A stretch of DNA of 6,161 bases from the NCBI GenBank assembly GCA_903891235.1, contig CAITDW010000118.1, positions 1 through 6,161 on the forward strand, in the 5' to 3' direction. Every line of letters begins with the position of its first letter. Positions within the stretch are counted from its first letter, which is position 1. The position numbers and the translations under genes were made by a program. Of the stretch, positions 1 to 5,390 are shown piece by piece. This stretch comes from an uncultured Candidatus Saccharibacteria bacterium (GTDB lineage Bacteria; Patescibacteriota; Saccharimonadia; Saccharimonadales; UBA4665). The notes beneath the pieces were generated by a model. That model was not told the DNA's origin. It did not search any database and saw only the letters and a program-made list of their open reading frames with translations.

Positions 1-395
1 CTGTAACAACTGGTAGTTCTACAGGTTACACCGTCACTCTAACGACTAATTCAGGATCTAATTCATTATCTAATGGATCATCTAATATTACAGCAGGTAG
101 TGGTACATATAGCTATCCTCAAACTCTTGGAGTAAACCAGTGGGGATATAGAGTAGATGGATCAGGTGGTTTTGGCTCAGGACCAACAACTGTTAAAACT
201 AATAGTAATTTTCCTATTACAGATATCTTTTCTGGAGTACCAGCTAGTACCGGTACACCTTCAACAGTTGTTAATTCATCTTTACCAGCAAATCCTACCG
301 TAAATACAAATGTTTGGTACGGCGTTTGTGCAGATACTAATTTATCGAGCGGACAATACACCGGAACAGTTGTTTATACTGCAGTCATCAATTAG
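1..395 (+). CDS. C-terminal part of a secreted/surface beta-rich Ser/Thr/Asn-rich protein (5' end outside window)
   Basis: The frame whose first full codon is at 3 is open for 130 residues to a TAG at 393-395; the beginning lies upstream of the window. The visible protein is dominated by Thr, Ser, Gly, Asn and Val, has a single Cys (in WYGVCADT) and few charged residues, and alternates polar and hydrophobic residues as exported beta-sandwich domains do. A Gly/Ser/Asn linker (GSNS-LSNG-SSNI) sits near residues 18-29, followed by a module with NQWGYRV and, at the end, SSGQYTGTVVYTAVIN, which looks like a terminal beta strand. No LPXTG motif, C-terminal membrane segment or positive tail is present, so anchoring must depend on the missing N-terminus or on non-covalent binding. 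Comparable tails ending in 'YTGTVVYTA' are, from memory, common in surface proteins of Saccharibacteria. Exact function is unknown; surface adhesin or pilus-like structural protein is inference. Confidence 0.7.
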   Translation, partial: VTTGSSTGYTVTLTTNSGSNSLSNGSSNITAGSGTYSYPQTLGVNQWGYRVDGSGGFGSGPTTVKTNSNFPITDIFSGVPASTGTPSTVVNSSLPANPTVNTNVWYGVCADTNLSSGQYTGTVVYTAVIN

Positions 396-397
396 CT

Positions 398-420
398 CTA
401 GCTTGTCTCTTGACAAGTAG
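398..420 (+). terminator. Stem-loop just after the surface-protein stop, possible terminator
   Basis: CTTGTC (402-407) pairs perfectly with GACAAG (412-417) across the loop TCTT. CTA (398-400) pairs with TAG (418-420) if G401 is bulged out. It starts 3 bases after the upstream stop codon, the usual place for a transcription or mRNA-protecting hairpin. No run of T follows directly, so it is not a textbook intrinsic terminator by itself. The TTGACA at 410-415 is part of this stem and may be a coincidental -35 match. Confidence 0.4.
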
Positions 421-442
421 CTTATTAAATCATAAGCTATTT
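415..442 (+). terminator. Second, longer stem-loop (tandem to the first), possible terminator or regulatory hairpin
   Basis: TAGCTTAT (418-425) and ATAAGCTA (432-439) are perfect inverted repeats around the 6-base loop TAAATC. The stem can grow to 11 pairs by adding G417-T440 (wobble), A416-T441 and A415-T442. The downstream side is T-rich (TATTTATAGTTTA) but lacks a continuous T tract. Its 5' side touches the right arm of the preceding hairpin, so the extended forms of the two compete while the cores can stack. It lies 23 bases before the first ATG of the small downstream gene, so it either ends the surface-protein transcript or shapes the leader of the next one. Confidence 0.4.
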
Positions 443-465
443 ATAGTTTAATAAAACAAAACAAA

Positions 466-639
466 ATGATAAAAATGAACTCAGTAATGCAACAAAACAT
501 GGACCGCAAGAAGTTTCTTGGCTTGCTTGGTCTTGGTTTTTTGACGATTATAGGTGTTCCTAGTCTCATGGGAGCCCTTAGCATTTCTGAGAAAAAGGTA
601 ATTACGAGTGGTTATGGTTCCTCAAGATACGATACATAA
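466..639 (+). CDS. Small exported or membrane protein with a Tat-like signal segment (57 aa)
   Basis: A 57-codon frame ends in TAA at 637-639. Four in-frame ATGs exist (466, 475, 487, 499). The last gives a 46-residue protein starting MDRKKFLGLLGLG and is the most natural start for a signal peptide; the first is used here as the longest form. No Shine-Dalgarno precedes any of them. Counting from 466, residues 13-18 (DRKKFL) resemble a twin-arginine motif with Lys for the second Arg. Residues 18-38 form one hydrophobic, Gly-rich segment. A short polar tail ends in SGYGSSRYDT. From memory, Patescibacteria carry many tiny proteins of this plan (basic-Phe-Leu start, one hydrophobic span, Gly-Tyr-Gly tail) near surface-protein genes; that family link is recall, not a search. 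There is no Cys for lipid attachment and no evident enzymatic domain. It could be a single-pass membrane peptide or a secreted small protein; function unknown. It sits alone between a surface-protein gene and murJ. Confidence 0.6.
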   Translation: MIKMNSVMQQNMDRKKFLGLLGLGFLTIIGVPSLMGALSISEKKVITSGYGSSRYDT

Positions 640-676
640 ATAAAACAATTAACTGTTATCTAATGATGACCTGATT

Positions 677-682
677 TATACT
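677..682 (+). promoter_or_regulatory. Possible -10 box for murJ
   Basis: TATACT lies 18 bases before the murJ ATG and matches the sigma-70-type -10 consensus at five of six positions. No good -35 was found at 16-18 bp (TGTTAT at 654-659 is weak). The surrounding AT-rich sequence could supply such a match by chance, so this is tentative. Confidence 0.25.
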
Positions 683-700
683 TAATAATAAGTACTAATA

Positions 701-2296
701 ATGAATGAAAAGCCTAAACGACTATTTGTAAAAAAACTGACACTCAGTAATGCTGCTGCACTACTGATAGCTTCAGCTTTCATGAGTCAATTACTAAGTC
801 TCGTTAGGACAAAATTAGTTAATGCTAACTTCCCAGCTGTTGGAATACATTCAACAGATTCGTATTTTGCAGCCTTTAACATACCAGACTTCTTCTATTT
901 TACGATTGCTGCTGGTGTATTGGGTGTAGCATTTATGCCAATCTTGGCCGAACATTTATATCGGAATGATAGAAAAGGTATTTGGGCACTATCTAATAGT
1001 TTAATGAACCTACTGGCAATCATCATGGGCCTTGTAGGCATCTTTATTTTTATTTTCGCTCGTCCACTGATTCACTATATCGTTGCCCCAAAGCTGACTC
1101 CTATTCAGCTCAATGACGCTGTGATAATAATGAGATTCTTAGCATTCAATCCATTCTTATTTACTATATCTGGTATTTTATCTAGTGTTCAGCAAACATT
1201 TGGACGGTTCTTTTTCTTTGCGATTGCACCAATCTTTTATAATCTTTGTATTATTTCTAGTATTTTTGTATTTCAGCACAATATAGGTGTTGTCGGACTA
1301 GGTATTGGTGCATTATCTGGAGCTGTACTGCAACTACTTATCGTTATGATTGGAACAAGAAACCTTGAGTTTCACTGGTCCCCAAAAATAATTTGGAGAA
1401 GCCGAGATTTCAGACGAATTCTTAGTAATCTTCCTCCTAGAGCATTGGATCAAGGTATGGATCAAATGGAAAATATTGTTGAAACCAACTTCGCTACCCG
1501 AATTGGTCAAGGATATGTAAGTTATTGGAACAATGCCTATACCTTGGCCGCTGCACCAGCACTTTTGATTGGGACAGCAATATCTACAGCTGCCTTTCCG
1601 CGGCTAAATAATCGATTAGCAGAGGGTAGGCCAGATCTTTTTCGTATCGATTTCCTTAGGGTCTTAAGAGTCATAGTCTGGACTATAATGCCAGTACTTG
1701 TAATATGTTATTTTGCGCGTGGCTATCTTGCACGACTAATATTTTCCAGAAACGCACCAGAGATATCCATGCTATTTGGTTATTTAACTGTAGCAATCTT
1801 CTTCAGAACAATTTATGCGATAGTGTCACGGTGGTTTTATGCTCAAAATGATACTAAGACTCCATTGTTTGTTTCAATTTTTACAATCTCCTTCAACGTT
1901 TTTTTGGTTTACATTTTAACTAAGCCACAAAACTATGGCGCTGCTGGACTTGCCATATCTCAGTCTATTGTTTCTATGGTAGAAGTTCTCATCTTGTTCT
2001 TTATTATGTTTAAAAGAGACCATCTACTATTCAATAAAGGTTTCTGGGGAGGTATTCTTAAAATATTCTCAGTCACTGGATTTAGTGTTATTACTGGCTT
2101 GATTCTACTTACAATAATACCCCTTGGTAGCCTAGATAAAGGTTTCTTCCTACTGGGCACAAAACTATTAATTATCTCAATCATTATCTTTAGTGTGCAC
2201 ATTGGAATGTCCTATTTATTTGGCTTAAGTGAAGCTTCAATTGTCATCAGAAAGATAAAAAGAATGTTCTTTAAACCAGTTGGAGTGGAATACTAG
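701..2296 (+). CDS. murJ: MurJ/MviN-type lipid II flippase (MOP superfamily)
   Basis: This 531-residue, very hydrophobic protein has the length and pattern of MurJ, the inner-membrane flippase that moves lipid II outward for peptidoglycan synthesis; the family usually has about 14 membrane helices. The first helices fall near residues 15-35, 63-82 and 100-119, and the last near 485-507, followed by a basic cytoplasmic tail (RKIKRMFF). Family signatures include LLSLVRTKLV (R36), TDSYFAAFNIPDF (D53) and TAAFPRLNNRL, the counterpart of the 'T-LFP-LSR' segment. Two arginines I recall as important in E. coli MurJ (R52 in FRIPN, R270 near 'RLxxLP') align with N60 and T281 here, so the lipid-binding cavity differs. 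The ATG at 701 is chosen because a basic N-terminus leads straight into the first helix; no Shine-Dalgarno is present. lepA follows after 27 bp. A related MOP transporter for another undecaprenyl-linked substrate is the main alternative. Confidence 0.88.
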   Translation: MNEKPKRLFVKKLTLSNAAALLIASAFMSQLLSLVRTKLVNANFPAVGIHSTDSYFAAFNIPDFFYFTIAAGVLGVAFMPILAEHLYRNDRKGIWALSNSLMNLLAIIMGLVGIFIFIFARPLIHYIVAPKLTPIQLNDAVIIMRFLAFNPFLFTISGILSSVQQTFGRFFFFAIAPIFYNLCIISSIFVFQHNIGVVGLGIGALSGAVLQLLIVMIGTRNLEFHWSPKIIWRSRDFRRILSNLPPRALDQGMDQMENIVETNFATRIGQGYVSYWNNAYTLAAAPALLIGTAISTAAFPRLNNRLAEGRPDLFRIDFLRVLRVIVWTIMPVLVICYFARGYLARLIFSRNAPEISMLFGYLTVAIFFRTIYAIVSRWFYAQNDTKTPLFVSIFTISFNVFLVYILTKPQNYGAAGLAISQSIVSMVEVLILFFIMFKRDHLLFNKGFWGGILKIFSVTGFSVITGLILLTIIPLGSLDKGFFLLGTKLLIISIIIFSVHIGMSYLFGLSEASIVIRKIKRMFFKPVGVEY

Positions 2297-2315
2297 ATTA
2301 CTTCTGGGGTATAAT
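2286..2315 (+). promoter_or_regulatory. Putative lepA promoter with a perfect -10 box
   Basis: TATAAT at 2310-2315 is an exact -10 hexamer in the 27-bp murJ-lepA gap. An 18-bp spacer separates it from TGGAAT (2286-2291), a weak 3-of-6 match to a -35 that overlaps the murJ end. The lepA ATG is only 8 bases beyond the -10, so transcription from here would begin at or within a base or two of the start codon, giving a leaderless message. No Shine-Dalgarno is present, which fits this reading. Confidence 0.5.
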
Positions 2316-2323
2316 GCCCTAAC

Positions 2324-4108
2324 ATGGATTTATCTCATATTAGAAATTTTTGTATCATTGCCCATATTGATCACGGCAAAAGTACACTCGCCGATAGGTT
2401 GCTAGAAGCTACCGGTACTATTGAACGTCGCAATATGCGTAATCAGCTATTAGACAAAATGGACCTTGAAAGAGAACGTGGGATAACTATTAAACTTGCA
2501 CCAGTTCGTATGAAATATAATAACTATGAACTTAATTTAATTGATACTCCTGGACATGTAGACTTTAGCTATGAAGTATCAAGAAGTCTTAATGCTTGTG
2601 AGGGGGCTATATTAGTAGTTGATGCCTCACAAGGAATTCAAGCGCAAACTCTAGCCAATGTATATCTCGCAATGGCAGCTGATCTTGAAATCATACCCGT
2701 GCTCAATAAAATTGATTTACCAGCAGCAGATGTTGAAAAAGTTACTCGTGAGGTTATTGGACTACTAGGATGCAAAAAAGAAGATATTTTATTAATAAGT
2801 GCTAAAACTGGACAGGGTATAGAAACAGTTTTGGAATCAATCATTGATAAAATTCCAAGCCCAAAAGGAGATAAAGACAAACCAACAACTGCATTAATTT
2901 TTGATAGTTACTATGACGATTACCGTGGTGTGATACTTTATCTTAGAGTTGTCGACGGGCAAATTAAGAAAAATTCCATTATTAAAATGATGTCGACTGA
3001 ATCAAGCGGTATAGCTCTGGAAGTTGGAAGCTTAATTCCAAGCCTCAGCCCCCAACCTATGCTTGGAACTGGTGAGATTGGCTACATTGTTACCAACCTT
3101 AAAAGTACTAGAGAGGCAAAAGTTGGAGATACTGTGACAATTGAATCTAATCCAGCACAACAGTCATTGCCGGGATATAAGGATGTTATGCCTTTTGTAT
3201 ACGCAGGTTTCTTTCCAGATAGTAACGAAAATTATAAGCTCCTAAAAGATGCTATTGAAAAATTAAGTCTTAGTGATTCAGCGCTTCAGTTTGTCCCAGA
3301 AAATTCTCCAGTTCTTGGCTATGGCTTTAGAATTGGTTTTTTAGGTCTTCTTCATATGGATATAGTCAAACAAAGGTTAGAGAGGGAATATGACCTAGAG
3401 CTAATTATCACCAACCCATCAACCGATTACCATATTGTTATGACAAGTGGTGAGGAATCAATTATTAAATCTGCTTCAGATCTTCCTGATGTCACAATGA
3501 TATCCGAAATCAAGGAACCATGGATTAATGGTGAAATCGTCCTACCGAAAGACTATCTGGGCCCAACTCTACAATTAATTGTTTCCAGACGTGGCCTGCA
3601 GAAAAATATTAGCTATGTTGATGCTGATCTAGCTGTTATAGATTTTGAAGCACCGCTAGCAAATCTACTGACAGATTTTTATGATCAACTAAAAAGCTTA
3701 ACTAGTGGTTACGGGTCATTTAATTATGATCTCAAGGATTATCGTAGCGAAGATTTAGTAAGAGTAGATTTTTATATAGCTAATGATAAAATCGATGCTC
3801 TTAGTCTTATGGTTCACCGAACAGAAAGTGTTGCTCTTGGAAGATCGGTTGTTTCTAAGCTAAAAGAGGTTATACCAAGACAGCAATTTAAGGTTAGCTT
3901 GCAGGCAGCAATTGGCGCTAAATTTATTGCCAGAGAAGATATTAGTGCCTTTAGAAAAGATGTTACCGGTTCCCTATATGGTGGTGATGTTTCTAGAAAG
4001 AAAAAATTACTCGCTAAACAGAAAAAGGGTAAGGAGAGAATGAAACGATTTGGTAAGGTGGATATACCAGCAGAAGCATTCACCGTAATGTTAAAAAGAG
4101 AAGACTAG
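2324..4108 (+). CDS. lepA: Elongation factor 4 (LepA), ribosome-associated translational GTPase
   Basis: The 594-residue protein has the usual LepA length and full domain order. LepA binds ribosomes and hydrolyses GTP; it has been linked to back-translocation and to initiation or ribosome assembly. GTPase motifs: G1 AHIDHGKST (13-21), G2 region ERERGIT (49-55), G3 DTPGH (74-78), G4 NKID (128-131) and G5 SAK (159-161), including H78, the catalytic-type histidine of translational GTPases. The beta-barrel and EF-G-like domains follow, with GFRIGFLGLLHMDI near residue 340. The LepA-specific C-terminal domain shows YGGDVSRKKKLLAKQKKGK, RMKRFGKVDIPAEAF and a basic tail. SYVDADL and LTSGYGSFNYDL also match the family. 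No key residue appears missing. The ATG at 2324 places the G1 motif at the normal distance from the N-terminus. The stop TAG shares bases with the stop of the opposing peroxiredoxin gene. Confidence 0.97.
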   Translation: MDLSHIRNFCIIAHIDHGKSTLADRLLEATGTIERRNMRNQLLDKMDLERERGITIKLAPVRMKYNNYELNLIDTPGHVDFSYEVSRSLNACEGAILVVDASQGIQAQTLANVYLAMAADLEIIPVLNKIDLPAADVEKVTREVIGLLGCKKEDILLISAKTGQGIETVLESIIDKIPSPKGDKDKPTTALIFDSYYDDYRGVILYLRVVDGQIKKNSIIKMMSTESSGIALEVGSLIPSLSPQPMLGTGEIGYIVTNLKSTREAKVGDTVTIESNPAQQSLPGYKDVMPFVYAGFFPDSNENYKLLKDAIEKLSLSDSALQFVPENSPVLGYGFRIGFLGLLHMDIVKQRLEREYDLELIITNPSTDYHIVMTSGEESIIKSASDLPDVTMISEIKEPWINGEIVLPKDYLGPTLQLIVSRRGLQKNISYVDADLAVIDFEAPLANLLTDFYDQLKSLTSGYGSFNYDLKDYRSEDLVRVDFYIANDKIDALSLMVHRTESVALGRSVVSKLKEVIPRQQFKVSLQAAIGAKFIAREDISAFRKDVTGSLYGGDVSRKKKLLAKQKKGKERMKRFGKVDIPAEAFTVMLKRED

Positions 4109-4563
4109 TTAGTTAATTGTTTCAGGTCGTCGGTAATTTGTTTTACATGTGTTATTGGGTTAACTCCCAAATACTCCTTAACAATATTACCTTTAGGGTC
4201 AATCAAATAAGTATTACGGCAAACTCCCATAATTTCTTTGCCTAAAAACTTTTTAGGTTTCCAAGCACCATAGGCTTCTATTGTTGAGTGGTCTGGGTCA
4301 CTTAGTATTGTGAAATTGAGATTATGTTTTTCGGAAAATTTTTGATGTGATTGAACTGAATCTCTAGAGATACCAATGACAGCAGCTCCAGTCGTTTCCT
4401 CAATATAGCTTCTTGCGTCCCGAAAACTACAGGCCTCTTTAGTGCAACCAGGAGTGTTATCCCTGGGGTAGAAATAAATAACTATCCATTTTCCTGTGTA
4501 ATCCTTCAAACTTTTATAATCTGAATTTTGATCTTGTAATTTGAAATCTGGTGCTTTTTTCAT
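4105..4563 (-). CDS. bcp: Thioredoxin-dependent peroxiredoxin of the BCP/PrxQ type
   Basis: The 152-residue protein is full length for bacterioferritin-comigratory-protein (BCP/PrxQ) peroxiredoxins, cytoplasmic enzymes that reduce hydrogen peroxide and organic hydroperoxides with electrons from thioredoxin-like donors. The active site reads DNTPGCTKEACSFRD: C40 is the peroxidatic cysteine, T37 and P38 complete the PxxxTxxC pocket, and C45 is at the five-residue spacing of the resolving cysteine in alpha2-type BCPs. R116 in CRNTYLIDPKGN is the conserved active-site arginine. VIGISRD (62-68) and LSDPDHSTIEAYGAW (87-101) are further family signatures. A third cysteine, C115, sits beside R116. 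The start ATG (complement of 4561-4563) is only 29 bp from the divergent Gmk-like gene; AAGAAG 4 bases upstream is a weak ribosome-binding match. The end overlaps lepA by 4 bp with no room for an intergenic terminator. Confidence 0.95.
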   Translation of the reverse strand: MKKAPDFKLQDQNSDYKSLKDYTGKWIVIYFYPRDNTPGCTKEACSFRDARSYIEETTGAAVIGISRDSVQSHQKFSEKHNLNFTILSDPDHSTIEAYGAWKPKKFLGKEIMGVCRNTYLIDPKGNIVKEYLGVNPITHVKQITDDLKQLTN

Positions 4564-4592
4564 AAACTTCTTGTATTATCTATATTACTCCT
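4564..4592. promoter_or_regulatory. 29-bp divergent start region between bcp and the Gmk-like gene
   Basis: The whole gap is AT-rich and carries -10-like hexamers on both strands. Toward bcp (-), GATAAT (4580-4575) ends 11 bases before its ATG and TAATAT (4587-4582) lies just upstream. Toward the Gmk-like gene (+), TATTAT (4574-4579) and TATATT (4581-4586) end 13 and 6 bases before the ATG. Any -35 elements would lie inside the opposing coding regions; none is convincing. The AGGAG seen on the minus strand (4592-4588) is too far from the bcp start to be its ribosome site. The two promoters, if real, must overlap and give very short leaders. Confidence 0.35.
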
Positions 4593-5327
4593 ATGAATAA
4601 ATTATTACATATAGATCAGTTTAATCAAATGATTGATTCTTATAAACCATCAAAAGAATCAAAAGAATTATTGAAAAAAAATGATTTAGTTGTACTGGTA
4701 GCGCCTAGCTCAACTGGTCGCAATACAATAATCAATAAACTAGCATTAACCAATCAGTTTGAGTTCATCGTAACTGACACTACACGGCAACCTAGAATTA
4801 ACAATGGAATACTAGAAAAAAACGGTGAACACTATTTTTTCAAAACTGAAGAGCAATTCCTTGAAGGCTTGAAAAAGGGCCAATATTTAGAAGCTGAAGT
4901 AATTCATAGTCAGCAAGTATCAGGAATAAATATAGATCAACTTAAAAAAGCCTATGATCAGAATAAGATATCAATTACAGATATAGATATTGGTGGAGTC
5001 GAGAACATCATAAAAATGAAACCCGATACAACCGTAATTTTGTTATTGCCACCAGATTTCAATGAATGGCTTAACCGAATTAATAATCGGGGACATATGC
5101 CAGATGATGAATTAAGAAAAAGATTAAAAACCGCAATTAAAATATTAGAAGCAGGACTAGAAAGACCTTATTTCAATATCTTAGTTAACTCAAATATTGA
5201 TCAAACAGTAGGTTGGATTAAAGATATTTCAATAGCAAAAAAATACCATAAACTTGATGAAAAAAACCAAAATGTCATAAAAAATCTTATTAAAAGTACT
5301 ATTAACTTCTTAGAAAAAAGTAATTAG
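4593..5327 (+). CDS. Guanylate-kinase-like protein with an altered P-loop
   Basis: The 244-residue protein aligns by motif with guanylate kinase (GMP + ATP to GDP + ADP), preceded by about 30 extra residues. The GMP-binding segment TDTTRQPR (61-68) with Y81 in NGEHYFF matches the family (S/T, R, R, Y), but four more residues than usual lie between R68 and Y81. YLEAEVIH (98-105) carries the conserved Glu (E100), DIDIGG (130-135) is the DIDVQG counterpart, and lid-type arginines remain (R162, R166, R177). The nucleotide-binding loop, normally GPSGxGKST, reads APSSTGRNT (37-45): both outer glycines are changed and the Walker lysine is Arg43 (CGC). The usual NYYGTS is replaced by SQQVSGIN. It may be a divergent kinase, a kinase for another nucleotide, or a non-catalytic relative; a standard gmk elsewhere in the genome would favour the latter two. 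No Shine-Dalgarno precedes the ATG. Its stop codon falls inside the CIRCE operator. Confidence 0.75.
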   Translation: MNKLLHIDQFNQMIDSYKPSKESKELLKKNDLVVLVAPSSTGRNTIINKLALTNQFEFIVTDTTRQPRINNGILEKNGEHYFFKTEEQFLEGLKKGQYLEAEVIHSQQVSGINIDQLKKAYDQNKISITDIDIGGVENIIKMKPDTTVILLLPPDFNEWLNRINNRGHMPDDELRKRLKTAIKILEAGLERPYFNILVNSNIDQTVGWIKDISIAKKYHKLDEKNQNVIKNLIKSTINFLEKSN

Positions 5328-5350
5328 CACTCTTGACTCACGAGTGCTAA
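5324..5350 (+). promoter_or_regulatory. CIRCE operator (HrcA-binding site)
   Basis: TTAGCACTC (5324-5332) and GAGTGCTAA (5342-5350) are perfect 9-bp inverted arms separated by 9 bases, an exact match to the CIRCE consensus. HrcA binds it and represses chaperone operons; heat relieves repression by inactivating HrcA. It lies 40 bp before hrcA, so the operon should be autoregulated. The left arm overlaps the last codons of the Gmk-like gene (its TAG is 5325-5327), and the spacer holds the -35 box. Confidence 0.97.
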
Positions 5351-5361
5351 AAATGTATTAT
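5333..5361 (+). promoter_or_regulatory. Sigma-70-type promoter of the hrcA operon
   Basis: TTGACT (5333-5338) and TATTAT (5356-5361) each match the housekeeping consensus at five of six positions and are exactly 17 bp apart. The -35 box lies entirely in the CIRCE spacer, so bound HrcA would block RNA polymerase directly. Transcription should start near 5368, leaving a leader of about 22 bases without a Shine-Dalgarno before the hrcA ATG. A small palindrome, GTTAGCTAAC (5368-5377), sits at the expected start site. Confidence 0.8.
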
Positions 5362-5390
5362 TAAATAGTTAGCTAACGTATTTTAAATTT

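Noticed and set aside
119..361. 80-codon open frame on the minus strand, beginning MYCPLDKLVS
   Set aside because: It is antisense to the surface-protein end, whose + frame is open across the whole stretch and has a coherent exported-protein composition. The minus frame has no recognisable motif or start signal.
410..438. TTGACA (410-415) with TAAGCT (433-438) at 17 bp as a promoter for the small gene
   Set aside because: The -35 is perfect, but the -10 matches only three of six positions and both boxes are fully explained as hairpin arms. Kept only as a possibility, not listed as a feature.
1960..2202. Minus-strand open frame inside murJ
   Set aside because: It lies wholly within a well-supported MurJ coding region and has no family resemblance.
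2638..2880. Minus-strand open frame inside lepA
   Set aside because: Antisense shadow of the LepA GTPase domain; composition does not resemble a real protein.
3814..4083. Minus-strand open frame inside the lepA 3' end
   Set aside because: Antisense shadow of the LepA C-terminal domain, with no ribosome site or motif.
4515..4520. TATAAT on the + strand inside bcp as a promoter for the Gmk-like gene
   Set aside because: The -10 is perfect, but no acceptable -35 lies 16-18 bp upstream and the sequence is coding on the other strand, so chance is likely.
5324..5350. CIRCE inverted repeat as an intrinsic terminator of the Gmk-like gene
   Set aside because: The stem is followed by AAAAATG, not T-rich sequence, and the exact CIRCE consensus with a promoter explains it better.
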